A stretch of DNA of 64,000 bases from Lentzea kentuckyensis (GCF_002150765.1 NZ_MUYM01000064.1:287-64286); one strand, 5' to 3'; counted from the first letter of the stretch, positions 35,801-48,396 are shown. Made by a program: numbers and translations. Notes: generated from the sequence alone by a model not told the origin.

Positions 35801-38800
35801 TGCGCGTGCATTCGAGGGCCGCCGAGGACGCGGAGCAGGAGTGGACCCGGCACGCCACGGGAACGCTCGGCGCTGAACTTCCGCCGGCGCTCGCCGACTT
35901 CGGCGCCTGGCCGCCCGCCGGGGCGGAGCCGGTGGACCTCGATGGCCTCTACGACGGAATGGTCGACGCCGGCTTCGCGTACGGGCCGGCGTTTCGCGGC
36001 CTGCGTGCGGTGTGGCGTGGCGGCGACGAGGTGTTCGCCGAGGTCGCCCTCGACGACGACGTCTCCGGCGCGGACACGTTCGGGGTGCACCCGGCGCTGC
36101 TGGACGCCGTCCTGCACGCGAGCGTGTTCCTCGACGGAATCGGCGGGGGTCTGCCGTTCTCCTGGGAGGGCGTGTCGTTGCGGGCCGCGGGTGCTCGCGC
36201 GGTGAGGGTCCGGATGTCGCGGACGGGCGAGAACGCGGTGTCACTGGTGCTCGCCGACGAGTCGGGTTCGCTTGTGGCGTCGGCCGAGTCGCTGGTGCTG
36301 CGTTCGGTGACGCCTGAGCAGTTCGCCGGGGTGGCGGACAGCATGTTCCGGGTGGACCGGGTGCCCGTCACGTCGCGTTCGGTGGAGACTCCGGTCGTCG
36401 TGACCGGTATGGACGTCTCCGCGCTCGACCACGAGCACGCGGGTCCTGTCCTGGTCGTCGTGGACGACGATCAGGAGGACGTGGTCGGCGCCGCACACGA
36501 GAGCGCGCGTCGTGTGCTGGAACTGATCCGGCACTGGCTCGCGCGGGACGACGTCGCCGGGGCGCGACTGGTCTTCGTGACTCGCGCCGGCCTGGGGGCG
36601 GCCACGGCACGGGGGCTGGTCCGGTCGGCGATGTCGGAGCATCCAGGGCGGTTCGGCCTGGTCGAACTGGCGGAAGGTGAGTCGCTGCCGACGGCGCTGG
36701 ATCCGGACGAACCCGAGGTGCTGATCTCCGGCGGCCGGCTGTTCGCGCCGCGACTCGTCCGCGTCCCGGTCACTCGGACCGAGGCCGGCTGGGACCCGGA
36801 CGGTGCGGTGCTGATCACCGGAGGAACCGGCGGCCTGGGCGGCCTGCTCGCCCGGCATCTGGTGACCAGGCACGGAGTTCGTCGCCTGGTGCTGACCAGC
36901 CGAGGCGGACAGGCGCCCGAACTGGCCGCCGAGTTGACCGCACTCGGGGCAGAGGTCGTGGTGCGCGCGTGTGACGTGTCGGATCGCGCCGCGCTGGCGA
37001 GCCTGCTGGCCGAGCACCCGTGCGCCGCCGTGATCCACACGGCGGGTGTGCTGGACGACGGCCTGGTGGAGTCGTTGACGCCGGACCGGCTGGCCGCGGT
37101 GTTGCGGCCCAAGGTGGACGGCGCGTGGCACCTGCACGAGCTCACCGCGTGGCTGGGTGTGCGGAAGTTCGTGACGTTCTCCTCGGTCGCCGGTGTGTTC
37201 GGTGCGGCCGGGCAGGGGAACTACGCGGCGGCCAACGTGTTCCTGGACGAGCTGGCGCGGTACCGGCGTGAGCTGGGATTGCCGTCGGTGTCGCTGGCGT
37301 GGGGTTCGTGGGCGCAGTCCACTGGTATGACGGCGACACTGTCCGAAGCGGACATGGAACGCATGGCACGGTCGGGAATGCCGCCGCTGTCGGTCGAACA
37401 GGGCCTGGCCCTGTTCGACGCGGCCATGGCGGCGGACGAGCCCGCGCTCGTTCCCGTGCGGCTGGAGCTGTCCGCGCTGCGTGGGCTCGGCGACGTGCCG
37501 CCCTTGCTGCGGGGGATGATCCGGCTGCCGGTCAGGCGATCGGCGGTGGTGTCCTCGGGATTCGCCGGAAGGCTGGCGGGCCTGGACGCCGCCGGGCAGC
37601 AGAACCTCCTGCTGGAGCTGGTGCGCGGGCAGGTCGCGCAGGCCCTGGGCCATTCCGAGGCCGGCAGGGTCGACCCGGAGCGAGAGTTCCGTGCGCTGGG
37701 ATTCGACTCGCTGACGTCGGTGGAGCTGCGCAACCGGCTGGCCGCGGAAACCGGCGTCAGGTTGCCCGCGACCCTGGTGTTCGACTACCCGACACCTGCC
37801 GCGCTGGCGGTCTTCCTCCGCGAGGAGCTGACCGGAGCGCAGGACGACCTCGCGCCGTCCATCGTCCCGACTCTGTCCACTTCGGACGATCCAGTCGTCG
37901 TGGTCGGGATGTCCTGTCGCTATCCCGGTGGCATCTCCTCGCCGGAGGACCTGTGGCGCGTGGTCCTGGACGAGCGGGACGTGATCTCCGACTTCCCGGC
38001 CGACCGCGGCTGGGACCTCGAGAGCGTCTACCACCCGGATCCCGACCGGGCGGGAACCACCCACGTTCGGCAGGGCGGGTTCCTGCACGACGCGGGGTTG
38101 TTCGATCCCGGCTTTTTCGGGATGTCGCCGCGGGAAGCGCTGGCGACGGACTCGCAGCAGCGGTTGTTGCTGGAGGTGTCGTGGGAGGCGGTCGAGCGGG
38201 CGGGCATCGACCCGCAGTCGTTGCGGGGCAGTCAGACCGGCGTGTTCGCGGGTGTGATGTACAACGACTACAGCGCTTTGCTGGGCGGAGACGAGTTCGA
38301 GGGGCTCCGAGGTACCGGTAGCTCGCCGAGCGTGGTGTCCGGCCGCGTGTCCTATGCGCTGGGCCTCGAAGGACCGGCGGTGACGGTGGACACGGCGTGT
38401 TCGTCCTCGCTGGTGACCGTTCACCTTGCCGCTCAGGCGCTGCGCGCGGGGGAGTGCTCGCTGGCGCTGGCCGGTGGTGTGACGGTGATGTCGACACCTG
38501 AGGTCTTCGTGGAGTTCTCGCGTCAGCGCGGGCTGGCGCCGGACGGCCGCTGCAAGTCGTTCGCGGACGCGGCCGACGGTGTGGCCTGGTCCGAGGGCGT
38601 CGGCGTGCTGGTGCTGGAGCGGTTGTCCGATGCTCGGCGCAACGGGCACCGGGTGCTGGCGGTGGTGCGGGGTTCGGCGGTGAACCAGGACGGTGCCTCG
38701 AATGGGTTGACGGCGCCGAACGGTCCGTCGCAGCGGCGGGTGATTCGGCAGGCGCTGGCGAGTGCGGGGCTGTCCCCGGCCGACGTCGATGTGGTGGAGG

Positions 38801-41800
38801 CCCACGGTACGGGAACCACTCTGGGCGATCCGATCGAGGCGCAGGCGTTGCTCGCGACGTATGGTCAGGATCGGGATCGGCCGTTGTTGCTGGGGTCGGT
38901 GAAGTCGAACCTCGGTCACACGCAGGCCGCCGCCGGTGTCGCGGGGATCATCAAGATGGTGCAGGCGTTCCACCACGGTGTCGTGCCCAGGACGATGCAC
39001 GTGGACGAGCCGTCGTCGCATGTGGACTGGTCGGCTGGCGCGGTGGAGCTGTTGTCGCAGGCGGTTTCCTGGCCGGAGGTGGACCGTCCGCGCCGGGCGG
39101 GTGTTTCCTCGTTCGGGATCAGCGGGACGAACGCGCACGTGATCCTGGAGCAGGCCGAACCGGTGGACGTGCCGGTGTCGGTGGTCGTGCCGGTGGTGCC
39201 GTGGGTGGTGTCGGCGAAGTCGGCGTCGGCGCTGGCGTCCCAAATCGAGCTTGTTCGCTCCGTTGAGGACTCGCGGGTCGACGTGGGCTGGTCGTTGCTG
39301 GGGCGTTCGGTGTTCGAGCATCGGGCGGTGTTGCTGGCGACTGACGCCGGTGTCGCTGAGGTGGCTCGCGGTGTGGCGGCCGGCCAGCGTGTGGCGTTTG
39401 TGTTCTCTGGTCAGGGTTCGCAGCGGGTGGGAATGGGCCGTGGTCTGGCCGAGCGGTTCCCGGTGTTCGCTGAGGCGTTGGACGAGGTGCTGTCGCGGTT
39501 TGATCCGGTTCTGCGTGAGGTGATCTGGGGTGCGGATCAGGATCGGTTGAACCGTACGGAGTTTGCTCAGCCTGCGTTGTTCGCGGTTGAGGTGGCGTTG
39601 TTCCGTTTGCTGGAGTCGTGGGGTGTTCGCCCGGAGTTTGTGGGTGGGCATTCGATCGGTGAGGTGGCCGCCGCGCATGTCGCGGGCGTGTTGTCTCTCG
39701 ATGACGCCTGCACGCTGGTCGGTGCGCGGGCGCGGTTGATGCAGGCGTTGCCCGAGGGTGGGGCGATGGTGGCGGTTCAAGCCACCGAAGTCGAGGTCGC
39801 GTCGCACTTGACCGAGGGTGTGTCGATCGCGGCGGTGAACCGTGCCGGTTCGGTGGTGATCGCGGGCGAAGTGTCTGCTGTGGATGGTGTGCTGGCTTCG
39901 TTCGCTGATCGTAAGTCGTCGCGGTTGCGGGTGTCGCATGCGTTCCATTCGCCGTTGATGGAGCCGATGCTGGCGGAGTTCGCCGAGGTCGTCGGTGGCT
40001 TGTCGTTCGGGGAGCCCCGCATCGCGGTGGTGTCGAACGTTACTGGCGCGTTGGTGACCGATGAGCTTGCTGCGCCTGAGTATTGGGTGCGGCATGTTCG
40101 GGAGACGGTGCGGTTCGCCGACGGCGTCCAGGCCTTGACCGATGCCGGTGTGACGATGTTCGTGGAGCTGGGCCCAGACGGTGTGTTGTCGGCGTTGATC
40201 GACGATGTGCCTGCCGTGCCGTTGCTGCGCAAGGAACGCGACGAGGAAACCACGCTGCTCACCGCGCTCGGCCGGTTGCACGTCGAAGGTGTCGACGTCG
40301 ACTGGCGGGGAGTGGTTCCCGCAGGACGGCTGGTCGACCTGCCGACCTACGCCTTCGACCACGAACGGTACTGGCCGACGGGATCGGCGTACTTCAGCGA
40401 CGTGTCGGCGGCTGGGCTCGGTCGTACGAATCACCCGTTGCTCGCTGCTTCCGTGTCGATGGCGGGTTCGGATGAGGTGGTGCTGACGGGCAGGTTGTCG
40501 CTGTCGGCGCAGCCGTGGCTGGCTGATCACGTGGTGGGGGAGCAGGTGTTGTTCCCCGGTGCTGGTTTCCTGGAGCTCGCGGTGCGGGCGGGCGACGAGG
40601 TGGCGTTCGGTCAGGTGCGGGAACTGACGCTGTCGGCGCCGCTGGTGCTGCCGGACAGTGGCGGTGTTCAGGTCCAGGTTCACGTCGGCGGCCGTGAGGA
40701 GGCGGGCGTCCGTCCGGTGACGATCCATTCACGGCCGGACGGCTCGGATTTGCCGTGGGTCGAGCACGCGGCGGGTGTTCTCACCGACGAAGCCACCGTT
40801 GCGGTTGGCGATGTCGCCGAGTGGCCGCCGGCCGGAGCCGAGGATGTTGATCTGGAAGGGTTCTACGAGAACCTGGACGAGGCTGGGCTTCGTTACGGGC
40901 CGGCGTTTCGGGGCCTGCGTTCGGTGTGGGCGCGCAATGGTGAGGTTTTCGCCGAGGTGGTCCTGCCCGGTGAGCCTGGGGAGTTCGGGATTCACCCGGC
41001 GTTGCTGGACGCGGTGTTGCACGCGGGTGGGTTCCTCGAAGGACTCGGCGGTGGCCTGCCGTTCTCCTGGGAGGCGGTGTCGCTGCACGCCACAGGTGCT
41101 CGTGCGGTGCGGGTTCGGCTGTCGGGCCTGCCCAACGGCGGCTTTTCCCTGGCGATCGTCGATGAGTCGGGCGAGCCGGTGATGACGGTCGGGTCGCTGG
41201 TGTTGCGTCCGGTGCCGGACGGCCGGTCCTTGCCAGGGCAGGACGGCTTGTTCCGGATCGACTGGGCCCCGCTGGGCCTTCCGGCCGCGGTGTCCCCGGA
41301 CGACGTCGTCCTGGTGCCCGTGGAGGGTGACGACGAAGACGTTGCCGGTGCCGCGCATCGGCTGGCGGCGCGGGTGTTGGAGCAGGTTCAGCTGGGGTTG
41401 ACCACACAGGCCTCTCGGGTGGTGTTCGTGACGAGGGGTGGTGTGTCGGTCGCGGCGGTCCGTGGTCTGGTGCGGTCGGCGGTGTCGGAGCATCCTGGCC
41501 GTTTCGGGCTGGTGCACGTGGAGTCGGGTGAGGCCGACGAGGCTTTGCTGCTGGCAGCCGCGGGCTCGGGAGAGTCCGAGGTGGTGGTGCGGGACGGGGA
41601 GTTGTTCGCTGCTCGGCTGGCGCGGATCGCGCCGGTGGCGGACGACGACCTGGGTTGGGATCCCGACGGCACTGTGCTGATCACTGGTGGTTCCGGTGGT
41701 CTTGGACGGGAGTTGGCCCGGCACCTGGTGGTGCGGCACGGGATGCGGCATCTGGTGTTGGTGAGCCGCAGCGGAGTGGCCGACGCGGTGTTCGTGGCGG

Positions 41801-44800
41801 AGTTGGCCGCGCATGGTGCCGAGGTCTCGGTCGTGGCGGGCGATGTGGCCGATCGCGGTGAGGTCGCGGCGTTGCTCGCCGGCGTGTCGGCGGATCATCC
41901 GTTGACGGCGGTGGTGCATGCGGCCGGAGTGCTGGACGACGGCGTGCTGGAGGCGTTGACACCGGATCGGCTGGCTGGGGTGTTGCGGCCCAAGGTGGAT
42001 GGCGCGTGGCACCTGCATGAGCTCACCGCGGATCTTGGTCTGCGGGGGTTCGTGACGTTCTCGTCGGTGGCGGGTGTGTTCGGTGCGGCCGGGCAGGGGA
42101 ACTACGCGGCCGCGAACGTGTTCGTGGATGAGCTGGCGCGGTACCGGTGTGAGCTGGGGTTGCCCGCGGTGTCGCTGGCGTGGGGCCCGTGGGCCACGGG
42201 TATGGCCGCTGCCGTGGACCTCGAATGGATGTCGCGGTCGGGCATGCCACCGTTGTCGGTGGAGCAGGGGCTGGCGTTGTTCGACGCGGCTCTGGTCGCC
42301 GACGAGCCGGTGGTCGTGCCGGTGTTGCTGGACTTGCCGCGGTTGCGGGAGTTCGGTGAAGTTCCGGAGGTCCTGCGCGGACTGGTCCGAGGCCCGGTCC
42401 GGCGGTCCGCCGCGGGTGCGACGGGTGGTTTGGCGCAGCGGCTGCGCGGACTGCCGGCGGACGAGCGGCGGGCGGCCGTGCGCGAGGTCGTACTCACCGA
42501 GGTGGCTGCCGTCCTGAGCCATCCCGACACCTCGACGGTGGACCTGAGCAAGGACTTCCGCGCGCTGGGGTTCGACTCGTTGACGGCGGTCGAGCTGCGC
42601 AACCGGCTGGCGGCGGTGACGGGGGTACGGCTGCCCGCGACGCTGGTGTTCGACTACCCGACCGTCGACACGCTGGCCGTCTTCCTGCTCGCCGAACTGA
42701 CCGGCGGAGAGGACGCCGTGGCGACACTGCCGCCTGTCGTGGCGGTGACCGATGATCCGATCGTGATCGTGGGGATGGCGTGCCGGTATCCGGGTGGGGT
42801 GTCGTCGCCGGAGGATCTGTGGCAGCTGGTGGTCGAGGGCAGGGACGCGGTGTCGGGGTTCCCGGTGAATCGCGGCTGGGACTTGGAGAGTTTGTTCGAT
42901 CCGGATCCGGATCACGCGGGGACGTCGTACACGCGGTCAGGCGGCTTCCTGCACGACGCTGGACTGTTCGACCCGGAGTTCTTCGGGATGTCGCCGCGGG
43001 AAGCGTTGGCGACGGACTCGCAGCAGCGGTTGCTGCTGGAGACGTCCTGGGAGGCCGTCGAACGAGCGGGCATCGACCCGCAGTCGTTGCGGGGCAGCCA
43101 GACCGGCGTTTTCGCGGGTGTGATGTACACCGACTATGTGATGGTGCTGTCCGGTGGTGATTTCGAGGGGCATCAGGGGAGTGGGACGGCTCCGAGCATC
43201 GCGTCGGGCCGGGTGGCGTATTCGCTGGGGCTTGAAGGTCCGGCGGTGTCGGTGGACACGGCGTGTTCGTCGTCGTTGGTGGCGTTGCATTGGGCGATGC
43301 AGGCGTTGCGGGCGGGGGAGTGCTCGTTGGCGTTGGCCGGTGGTGTGACGGTGATGTCGACGCCGGGTTCGTTCGTGGAGTTCTCGCGTCAGCGTGGGTT
43401 GTCTCCTGACGGCCGGTGCAAGGCGTTCTCGGACCGTGCGGACGGTGTGGGCTGGTCCGAGGGTGTGGGCATGCTGGTGCTGGAGCGCTTGTCGGACGCG
43501 AAGCGCAACGGGCACCGAGTGCTGGCGGTGGTGCGTGGTTCGGCGGTGAACCAGGACGGTGCGTCGAATGGGTTGACGGCGCCGAATGGTCCGTCGCAGC
43601 AGCGGGTGATCCGTCAGGCGCTGGCCAGTGCGGGGTTGTCCACGTCCGAGGTGGACGTGGTGGAGGCGCACGGAACCGGCACGACCCTGGGTGACCCGAT
43701 CGAGGCACAGGCGCTGCTCGCGACCTACGGTCAGGACCGGGATCGGCCGTTGTTGCTGGGCTCGGTGAAGTCGAACCTCGGCCACACCCAGGCCGCCGCA
43801 GGCGTCGCGGGGATCATCAAGATGGTGCAGGCGTTGCGCCACGGTGTGGTGCCGAAGACGCTGCACGTCGACGAGCCTTCGTCGCATGTGGACTGGTCGG
43901 CTGGCTCGGTCGAGCTGTTGTCCGACACGGTGTCCTGGCCGGAGGCGGACCGTCCGCGGCGGGCCGGTGTCTCGTCGTTCGGGATCAGCGGCACGAACGC
44001 GCACGTGATCCTGGAGCAGGCCGAGCCGGTGGACGAGCCGGAGCCGGTGGACGTGCCGGTGGTGCCGTGGGTGGTTTCGGCGAAGTCGGAGTCCGCGCTG
44101 GCGTCCCAGGTCGACCGTGCTCGGTCCATTGAGGACTCCAGGGTCGATGTCGGCTGGAGTCTGCTGGGTCGTTCGGCTTTCGGACATCGGGCGGTGTTGC
44201 TGGCGTCCGATGACGGCGTCGTCGAGGTGGCTCGTGGTGTGGCCGCAGGTCAGCGTGTGGCGTTCCTGTTCTCGGGACAGGGTTCGCAGCGCCTGGGGAT
44301 GGGCCGGGGGCTGTACGAGCGGTTCCCGGCGTTCGCGGCCGCGCTGGACGAGGTTCTTGGTCATTTCGACCCGGCTTTGCGTGATGTCGTCTGGGGCGCG
44401 GACGCGGAGCTGTTGAATCGGACGGAGTTTGCTCAGCCCGCGTTGTTCGCGGTTGAGGTGGCGTTGTTCCGGCTGCTGGAGTCGTGGGGTGTTCGCCCTG
44501 GTTTCGTGGGTGGGCACTCGATCGGCGAAGTGGCCGCCGCGCACGTCGCGGGCGTGTTGTCGCTGGCCGACGCCTGCACCTTGGTTGGCGCGCGGGCGCG
44601 GTTGATGCAGGCATTGCCCGAGGGTGGGGCGATGGTCGCGGTGCAGGCTGCCGAAGCCGAGATCATGCCGCACCTGACCGACGGCGTGTCCATCGCGGCG
44701 GTGAACCGGGCTGACTCGGTGGTGATCGCGGGCGAAGTGTCCGCTGTGGACGGTGTGCTGGCGGCGTTCGCTGACCGGAAGACCTCGCGGTTGCGGGTGT

Positions 44801-47800
44801 CGCACGCGTTCCACTCGCCGTTGATGGAGCCGATGCTCGCGGAGTTCGCGGCGGTGGTGGAGGGCTTGTCGTTCGGAGAGCCCCGCATCGCGGTGGTGTC
44901 GAACGTGACCGGTGCGCTGGTGACCCATGAGCTGGGCAAGCCGGAGTACTGGGTGCGGCACGTGCGGGAGACCGTGCGGTTCGCCGACGGCGTCCAGGCG
45001 CTGACCGAGGCCGGCGCGACGGCGTTCGTGGAGCTGGGGCCGGACGGTGTGCTGTCGGCTCTGGTGGACGAGAGCCTGGCGGTGCCGTTGCTGCGCAAGG
45101 ACCGTGACGAGGAAACCACGCTGCTCACCGCACTCGGCCGGTTGCACGTCAACGGGATCGACGTCGACTGGCGGCGGGTCGTTCCCGCTGGCCGGCTGGT
45201 CGATCTGCCGACCTACGCCTTCGACCACGAGCAGTTCTGGCCGGTGGGTTCGGTTGTCGGAACCGACGCGTCGGGGCTGGGCCTGGATTCGCTGCGGCAT
45301 CCACTGCTGGGCGCGGCGGTGCCGGTCGCGGGCTCGGACGAGGTGGTGCTGACCGGACGGCTGTCGCTGTCGACCCATCCCTGGCTGGCCGATCACGTCA
45401 TCTTCGGTCAGGTCCTGGTGCCGGGTGCGGCGATCGCCGAACTCGCCGTTCGCGCGGGCGACGAGGTCGGCTGCGGCCGCATCGGGGAGCTGACGATCGC
45501 CGCGCCCCTGGTGTTGCCGGAACAGGGTGCCGTGCAGGTTCAGCTGTGGGTGGGTGCGCCGGATGACGGCGGAACCCGTGAACTGCGACTGCATTCACGC
45601 CCTGCCGGCACGACCGGTGAGTGGGTTCAGCACGCGACCGGCCTGCTCACCAGCGACACCGGGGGTGCGGACTCTCGACTGGACGGACCGTGGCCGCCCG
45701 CGGGGCTCGAACCGGTCGACGTGGCCGGGTGTTACGACGCCTTCGCCGACGCCGGCTTCGCCTACGGTCCGGCTTTCCAGGGACTGCGTGCGGCCTGGCG
45801 TGGTGAGAACGGTGACCTGTTCGCGGAAGTCGCCTTGCCTGACGCGCTGCGCGACGGTGCCGAGGCGTTCGGCATCCACCCCGTGCTGCTCGACGCGGCG
45901 TTGCACGCGCTCGTGCTGGACGGAGGCGAAGAAGGCCAGGGCGGGCTGCCCTTCTCCTGGGAGGGCGTGTCGTTGTACGCCGCCGGCGCCTCGGTGCTGC
46001 GGGTGAGGCTGTCGAAGACCGAGTCGGGCGCCGTGTCGCTGGTCATGGTCAACGAGTCAGGCGCACTCGTGCTCGCCGTCGACTCGCTCGTGCTGCGCGC
46101 GGTGGACGCGAAACAGCTCGGTGCGAACAACGACGCGTTGTTCCGGACCGGGTGGGTGCCGGTGTCCTCGACCAGCCCGGCCGAGCCGGTCGCGGTGATC
46201 GGCTCGGTGGCCCTGGGACTCGACGTGCCGGTGCACGACTCTCTGGACACGGTGCCGGACGGCCTGGTCGTGGTCGCCGTGGAGGGTGACGCCGAGGATG
46301 TGGTGGGCACAGCGCACTCGCGTGCGTCGGAAGTGCTGGCCATGGTTCAACAGTGGTCGGGTCAGGAGCGCTCCGCCGGCTCACGGCTGGTGTTCGTGAC
46401 GAGCGGCGGCGTGTCCGTGGCGACCGTGCGCGGTCTGGTGCGCACCGCGATTTCGGAGCATCCCGATGCGTTCGGGTTGGTGGACCTGGATTCCACGGGC
46501 ACCGATCCCGCCCTCCTGCTGGAGGCCCTCGGCACGGACGAGCCCGAGTTGGTGGTGCGCGACGGCCGGGTCCTGGCGCCCCGGCTGACGCGAATGCCCG
46601 TCACCCCGGACTTGCCGCCGTCCGGATGGGATCCGGACGGGACGGTGCTCATCACCGGCGGCATGGGCGGTCTGGGCGCCGTGTTCGCGAGGCATCTGGT
46701 GGTCGAACACGGGGTGAGGCACCTCGTCCTGGCCGGACGGCGGGTGCCGGACACCGCGGATGAGCTGATCGAGTCACTGACGGAGCTCGGCGCCGCGGTG
46801 CGCGCGGTGCCCTGTGACGTCTCCGACCGGGACGCGCTGGCGAGGTTGCTGGCGGAGATCCCCGCCGCCCACCCGCTGACCGCGATCGTGCACACCGCGG
46901 GTGTGCTGGACGACGGCGTCATCGGCTCCCTGACCCCGGAGCGGTTGCGGAACGTCCTGCGGCCCAAGGTGGACGGCGGGTGGCACCTCCACGAACTGAC
47001 CGCGGGGCTTGATCTCCGTGCCTTCGTGGTGTTCTCGTCGGTGGCGGGCGTGTTCGGCGCGGCCGGACAGGGCAACTACGCCGCCGCCAACGCGTTCGCC
47101 GACGAGCTGGCCCGGCACCGCCAGGATCTCGGCCTGCCGGCGACCTCGCTGGCCTGGGGTCCCTGGACGCCGGAGGTGGGCATGACGACCGCGCTCTCCG
47201 ACGAGGACCGGAGCCGCATGACGCGGTCGGGAACGGGCCTGCTCTCCGTGGCACAGGGACTCGCCCTGTTCGACGCGGCCATGGCGGCGAACGAGCCGGT
47301 GGCCGTTCCGGTGCTGCTGGATTTGCCGGCCCTGCGCGCGACGGGTGAGCTTCCGGCTCTCCTGCACGGATTGGTCCGCACGTCGGTGCGACGGCCTGTG
47401 ATCAGTTTCGCCGGACTGGCGGACCGGCTGCAGGGCCTGACGGGTGAGGCACGACGAGAGGTCCTCCTGGATCTCGTCAGCGCGCAGGTCGCGTTCGTGC
47501 TCGGACACGCCGGTGGGACGACGGTCGATCCCGACCGGCAGTTCCAGGACATGGGGTTCGACTCGATGACCTCGGTCGAGCTCCGCAACCGGCTGGGCGG
47601 GGAGACCGGCCTGCGCCTGCCCGCCACGTTGCTGTTCGACTACCCGACGCCCGCCGATCTCGTCGAGCACCTCGCCGGCCGGTTCGGGTCCACCTCGGCC
47701 GACGAACCGGAGTCCGTCCTGGCGGCGGTCGAGGCCTTGGAACGGTTGCTGTTCGCGCAGGCTCTCGACCTGAAGGTGCACAGCCAGGTGGCCGGCCGCC

Positions 47801-47919
47801 TCGACGTTCTGCGGGCGAGGCTGGCCAGCCCGGCCGGAGGGCCGGCGGCAGAGGTCGATCTCGACTCGGCGACCGACGACGAAATGTTCGCGCTGCTGGA
47901 CGAACTCGCGGAGCCCTGA
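32863..47919 (+). CDS. Modular type I PKS, three KS-AT-DH-KR-ACP modules (triene-forming)
   Basis: A 5018-aa PKS: N-terminal docking segment ([21 protein letters not shown]), three successive KS-AT-DH-KR-ACP modules, and a C-terminal docking segment ending [14 protein letters not shown]. All ATs have GHSIG/HAFH (malonyl-type), all KRs have LDD (B-type), and each DH has a catalytic His and a downstream Asp. The three modules together should install three conjugated double bonds. There is no thioesterase: the docking tail implies hand-over to a further PKS protein encoded elsewhere. The ATG start is fixed by GGAGG at 32850-32854, 8 nt upstream, and the gene lies 27 bp after the preceding PKS. 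The second DH has a substitution in its signature (see findings). Confidence 0.97.
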   Translation: MASTEDKLRDYLKLVTTDLQQTRRRLQAIQDSDTEPIAIVGMACRFPGGADSPEKLWSLLAGGQDAMSEFPRDRGWDVEGLYSPDPDDRGRTYCTRGGFVHGVTEFDAEFFGISPREALAMDPQQRLLLEVVWEAIERGGIDPVTLRGSLTGTFIGSYGTGYASGADVPESAEGHLMTGISTSVTSGRVAYLFGLEGPAITVDTACSSSLVALHWAAHALRKGECTLALAGGVTVMPTPDLFVEFSRQRGLAADARCKAFADDADGTAWGEGAGVLVLERLSDAQRNGHPVLAVIRGSAINQDGASSGLTAPNGPAQQRVIRAALAQAGLSASDVDAVEAHGTGTPLGDPIEAQALLATYGQDRPRPLLLGSVKSNIGHTQAAAGVAGVIKMVLAMRHGVVPQTLHVGQPSSHVDWDAGAVELARESTEWPQADRPRRAAVSAFGISGTNAHVILEQHQPVEDPEPFAGAMVPWVVTARTPVALTELLDGVRSADGSKTDVGWTLAGRSAFEHRVVLLASDEGVVEIARGSAGGGALGFVFSGQGSQRLGMGRELYGRYPVFAAAIDEVLRHFGSDVRDAMWGEDQERLNRTEFTQPALFAFEVALFRLVESWGVVPDFVGGHSIGEVAAAHVAGVLSLSDACTLVEARARLMQALPSGGAMVAVQATENEVAAHLTEGVSIAAVNRADSVVIAGEVSAVDGVLAAFVDRKTSRLRVSHAFHSPLMDPMLADFADVVRGLSFARPRLRFVSNLTGGLVTDEVCEPEYWVRHVRETVRFADGVRTLTENGVAAVLELGPDGVLSALADDLPMVPSLRKDSGEETSLLTALARLFVHGAAVDWRRVIPAGRLVDLPTYAFQRERFWLGRSATATADLTSAGLSSTAHPLLAATTIVAGSDEVVLSGRLSLATHAWLADHEIMGRVLFPGTAFVELAVRAGDEVGCTAIEDLTVAVPLVLPESGAVQLQVWVGAADEAGRREVRVHSRAAEDAEQEWTRHATGTLGAELPPALADFGAWPPAGAEPVDLDGLYDGMVDAGFAYGPAFRGLRAVWRGGDEVFAEVALDDDVSGADTFGVHPALLDAVLHASVFLDGIGGGLPFSWEGVSLRAAGARAVRVRMSRTGENAVSLVLADESGSLVASAESLVLRSVTPEQFAGVADSMFRVDRVPVTSRSVETPVVVTGMDVSALDHEHAGPVLVVVDDDQEDVVGAAHESARRVLELIRHWLARDDVAGARLVFVTRAGLGAATARGLVRSAMSEHPGRFGLVELAEGESLPTALDPDEPEVLISGGRLFAPRLVRVPVTRTEAGWDPDGAVLITGGTGGLGGLLARHLVTRHGVRRLVLTSRGGQAPELAAELTALGAEVVVRACDVSDRAALASLLAEHPCAAVIHTAGVLDDGLVESLTPDRLAAVLRPKVDGAWHLHELTAWLGVRKFVTFSSVAGVFGAAGQGNYAAANVFLDELARYRRELGLPSVSLAWGSWAQSTGMTATLSEADMERMARSGMPPLSVEQGLALFDAAMAADEPALVPVRLELSALRGLGDVPPLLRGMIRLPVRRSAVVSSGFAGRLAGLDAAGQQNLLLELVRGQVAQALGHSEAGRVDPEREFRALGFDSLTSVELRNRLAAETGVRLPATLVFDYPTPAALAVFLREELTGAQDDLAPSIVPTLSTSDDPVVVVGMSCRYPGGISSPEDLWRVVLDERDVISDFPADRGWDLESVYHPDPDRAGTTHVRQGGFLHDAGLFDPGFFGMSPREALATDSQQRLLLEVSWEAVERAGIDPQSLRGSQTGVFAGVMYNDYSALLGGDEFEGLRGTGSSPSVVSGRVSYALGLEGPAVTVDTACSSSLVTVHLAAQALRAGECSLALAGGVTVMSTPEVFVEFSRQRGLAPDGRCKSFADAADGVAWSEGVGVLVLERLSDARRNGHRVLAVVRGSAVNQDGASNGLTAPNGPSQRRVIRQALASAGLSPADVDVVEAHGTGTTLGDPIEAQALLATYGQDRDRPLLLGSVKSNLGHTQAAAGVAGIIKMVQAFHHGVVPRTMHVDEPSSHVDWSAGAVELLSQAVSWPEVDRPRRAGVSSFGISGTNAHVILEQAEPVDVPVSVVVPVVPWVVSAKSASALASQIELVRSVEDSRVDVGWSLLGRSVFEHRAVLLATDAGVAEVARGVAAGQRVAFVFSGQGSQRVGMGRGLAERFPVFAEALDEVLSRFDPVLREVIWGADQDRLNRTEFAQPALFAVEVALFRLLESWGVRPEFVGGHSIGEVAAAHVAGVLSLDDACTLVGARARLMQALPEGGAMVAVQATEVEVASHLTEGVSIAAVNRAGSVVIAGEVSAVDGVLASFADRKSSRLRVSHAFHSPLMEPMLAEFAEVVGGLSFGEPRIAVVSNVTGALVTDELAAPEYWVRHVRETVRFADGVQALTDAGVTMFVELGPDGVLSALIDDVPAVPLLRKERDEETTLLTALGRLHVEGVDVDWRGVVPAGRLVDLPTYAFDHERYWPTGSAYFSDVSAAGLGRTNHPLLAASVSMAGSDEVVLTGRLSLSAQPWLADHVVGEQVLFPGAGFLELAVRAGDEVAFGQVRELTLSAPLVLPDSGGVQVQVHVGGREEAGVRPVTIHSRPDGSDLPWVEHAAGVLTDEATVAVGDVAEWPPAGAEDVDLEGFYENLDEAGLRYGPAFRGLRSVWARNGEVFAEVVLPGEPGEFGIHPALLDAVLHAGGFLEGLGGGLPFSWEAVSLHATGARAVRVRLSGLPNGGFSLAIVDESGEPVMTVGSLVLRPVPDGRSLPGQDGLFRIDWAPLGLPAAVSPDDVVLVPVEGDDEDVAGAAHRLAARVLEQVQLGLTTQASRVVFVTRGGVSVAAVRGLVRSAVSEHPGRFGLVHVESGEADEALLLAAAGSGESEVVVRDGELFAARLARIAPVADDDLGWDPDGTVLITGGSGGLGRELARHLVVRHGMRHLVLVSRSGVADAVFVAELAAHGAEVSVVAGDVADRGEVAALLAGVSADHPLTAVVHAAGVLDDGVLEALTPDRLAGVLRPKVDGAWHLHELTADLGLRGFVTFSSVAGVFGAAGQGNYAAANVFVDELARYRCELGLPAVSLAWGPWATGMAAAVDLEWMSRSGMPPLSVEQGLALFDAALVADEPVVVPVLLDLPRLREFGEVPEVLRGLVRGPVRRSAAGATGGLAQRLRGLPADERRAAVREVVLTEVAAVLSHPDTSTVDLSKDFRALGFDSLTAVELRNRLAAVTGVRLPATLVFDYPTVDTLAVFLLAELTGGEDAVATLPPVVAVTDDPIVIVGMACRYPGGVSSPEDLWQLVVEGRDAVSGFPVNRGWDLESLFDPDPDHAGTSYTRSGGFLHDAGLFDPEFFGMSPREALATDSQQRLLLETSWEAVERAGIDPQSLRGSQTGVFAGVMYTDYVMVLSGGDFEGHQGSGTAPSIASGRVAYSLGLEGPAVSVDTACSSSLVALHWAMQALRAGECSLALAGGVTVMSTPGSFVEFSRQRGLSPDGRCKAFSDRADGVGWSEGVGMLVLERLSDAKRNGHRVLAVVRGSAVNQDGASNGLTAPNGPSQQRVIRQALASAGLSTSEVDVVEAHGTGTTLGDPIEAQALLATYGQDRDRPLLLGSVKSNLGHTQAAAGVAGIIKMVQALRHGVVPKTLHVDEPSSHVDWSAGSVELLSDTVSWPEADRPRRAGVSSFGISGTNAHVILEQAEPVDEPEPVDVPVVPWVVSAKSESALASQVDRARSIEDSRVDVGWSLLGRSAFGHRAVLLASDDGVVEVARGVAAGQRVAFLFSGQGSQRLGMGRGLYERFPAFAAALDEVLGHFDPALRDVVWGADAELLNRTEFAQPALFAVEVALFRLLESWGVRPGFVGGHSIGEVAAAHVAGVLSLADACTLVGARARLMQALPEGGAMVAVQAAEAEIMPHLTDGVSIAAVNRADSVVIAGEVSAVDGVLAAFADRKTSRLRVSHAFHSPLMEPMLAEFAAVVEGLSFGEPRIAVVSNVTGALVTHELGKPEYWVRHVRETVRFADGVQALTEAGATAFVELGPDGVLSALVDESLAVPLLRKDRDEETTLLTALGRLHVNGIDVDWRRVVPAGRLVDLPTYAFDHEQFWPVGSVVGTDASGLGLDSLRHPLLGAAVPVAGSDEVVLTGRLSLSTHPWLADHVIFGQVLVPGAAIAELAVRAGDEVGCGRIGELTIAAPLVLPEQGAVQVQLWVGAPDDGGTRELRLHSRPAGTTGEWVQHATGLLTSDTGGADSRLDGPWPPAGLEPVDVAGCYDAFADAGFAYGPAFQGLRAAWRGENGDLFAEVALPDALRDGAEAFGIHPVLLDAALHALVLDGGEEGQGGLPFSWEGVSLYAAGASVLRVRLSKTESGAVSLVMVNESGALVLAVDSLVLRAVDAKQLGANNDALFRTGWVPVSSTSPAEPVAVIGSVALGLDVPVHDSLDTVPDGLVVVAVEGDAEDVVGTAHSRASEVLAMVQQWSGQERSAGSRLVFVTSGGVSVATVRGLVRTAISEHPDAFGLVDLDSTGTDPALLLEALGTDEPELVVRDGRVLAPRLTRMPVTPDLPPSGWDPDGTVLITGGMGGLGAVFARHLVVEHGVRHLVLAGRRVPDTADELIESLTELGAAVRAVPCDVSDRDALARLLAEIPAAHPLTAIVHTAGVLDDGVIGSLTPERLRNVLRPKVDGGWHLHELTAGLDLRAFVVFSSVAGVFGAAGQGNYAAANAFADELARHRQDLGLPATSLAWGPWTPEVGMTTALSDEDRSRMTRSGTGLLSVAQGLALFDAAMAANEPVAVPVLLDLPALRATGELPALLHGLVRTSVRRPVISFAGLADRLQGLTGEARREVLLDLVSAQVAFVLGHAGGTTVDPDRQFQDMGFDSMTSVELRNRLGGETGLRLPATLLFDYPTPADLVEHLAGRFGSTSADEPESVLAAVEALERLLFAQALDLKVHSQVAGRLDVLRARLASPAGGPAAEVDLDSATDDEMFALLDELAEP
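32968..37825 (+). other. Module H: KS-AT(malonyl)-DH-KR-ACP
   Basis: KS about 32968-34230, AT about 34470-35310 (HAFH 35017-35028), DH about 35510-36310 (His 35611-35613 in [17 protein letters not shown]), KR about 36340-37310 (LDD), ACP about 37610-37820. Expected outcome: a CH=CH unit, probably E from a B-type KR/DH pair. Confidence 0.91.
37887..42695 (+). other. Module I: KS-AT(malonyl)-DH-KR-ACP, DH signature altered
   Basis: KS about 37887-39150, AT about 39390-40230 (HAFH 39937-39948), DH about 40430-41210 (His 40528-40530), KR about 41240-42200 (LDD), ACP about 42480-42690. The DH signature reads [10 protein letters not shown]: the conserved Gly at position 5 of HxxxGxxxxP is Glu (codon 40540-40542). 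LLDAVLH with the partner Asp is intact. Expected outcome: CH=CH if the DH is active, otherwise a hydroxyl. Confidence 0.9.
39390..40360 (+). repeat. Malonyl-AT cassette, copy in module I
   Basis: Near-identical to both the module A copy in its first third and the module F copy in its last third. This is the pattern expected if pieces of AT coding have been exchanged between modules by recombination. Confidence 0.85.
42755..47685 (+). other. Module J: KS-AT(malonyl)-DH-KR-ACP
   Basis: KS about 42755-44010, AT about 44260-45090 (HAFH 44803-44814), DH about 45296-46100 (His 45394-45396 in [17 protein letters not shown]), KR about 46135-47165 (LDD), ACP about 47465-47680 (GFDSM). Expected outcome: CH=CH. 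This is the last PKS module in this operon within the window. Confidence 0.91.
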
Positions 47920-47962
47920 TTCCGCGAATGCGGTGAGCGATAAAAATTTCGGCCAGGCACAG

Positions 47963-48006
47963 CATCGCCCGGATGGCGCCGATCAGTCGGCGTCCTCCGG
48001 GCGATG
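47963..48006. terminator. Hairpin after the last PKS gene
   Basis: An inverted repeat starts 44 bp after the PKS stop. An 11-bp perfect outer stem (CATCGCCCGGA paired with TCCGGGCGATG) continues into an imperfect 9-bp inner stem around a TCAG loop. It is likely the rho-independent-type end of the PKS operon, although no clear T-run follows. Confidence 0.65.
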
Positions 48007-48050
48007 AGTGTTTCTTCTGGAAATACCTGCCCCCCATTGGCGAGACAGCA

Positions 48051-48109
48051 AGAAGGGGCCTCTGGTCCGTGTGAACAACGAACTGGTTCACGCGGCAGAG
48101 GCCCCTTCT
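48051..48109. terminator. Long 59-nt hairpin between convergent genes
   Basis: A perfect 14-bp outer stem (AGAAGGGGCCTCTG at 48051-48064 paired with 48096-48109) encloses a second stem (CGTGTGAAC with GTTCACGCG, one mismatch) and a small loop. It lies between the end of the PKS operon and the end of the convergent DUF5988-like gene. Read on the minus strand it is followed by TTGCTGTCTC. It is probably a bidirectional terminator; a structured small RNA is possible but unsupported. The rest of the 47920-48189 gap shows nothing else recognisable. Confidence 0.6.
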
Positions 48110-48189
48110 CGGGGCAAGTCGGTGTCGCCGTGGGTCAGAGCAGCGGAGGTGGAAGGGGCAACGGGCGAGTTCCGGCCCTGGTCGGGGGG

Positions 48190-48396
48190 CTACTCGGCGA
48201 TCTTGGTGCGGCCGATCCAGTCGAACCTGTGCACCTGCTCGCCGTCCAGCTCCATGGTCGCGCCCGAATAGGCGAAATGCTCGCGGCCGTTGCCGTGCAC
48301 CATCTTGACGTTGGCGGACAGGTCATCGACCTCGCACACTCGCACATTCGCCGAGAGCTGAGGGCCACCGTGAAGGACAACGCGATGCTGCGTCAT
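48190..48396 (-). CDS. Small DUF5988-like protein (68 aa)
   Basis: A 68-aa protein starting MTQHRVVLHGGPQL and ending HRFDWIGRTKIAE. The pattern LxGGPxL, then VDDLSxxVKxxxGNGxEHF, then a F/W-x-W-x-GRTxIAE ending, resembles DUF5988 proteins, short proteins of unknown function seen beside actinomycete polyketide clusters (family assigned from memory). The start is the internal ATG at 48394-48396, which has GGAAGG upstream; a longer open frame to 48465 lacks such a site. There is no signal peptide or membrane segment. It is transcribed towards the PKS genes. Confidence 0.72.
   Translation of the reverse strand: MTQHRVVLHGGPQLSANVRVCEVDDLSANVKMVHGNGREHFAYSGATMELDGEQVHRFDWIGRTKIAE

Noticed and set aside
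36241-40728. A 1495-aa minus-strand open frame, and similar ones at 1712-4666, 5399-7813, 17384-21316 and 42937-45594
   Set aside because: Same composition artefact opposite the PKS genes. The repetitive protein sequence simply mirrors repeated AT and KS domains.
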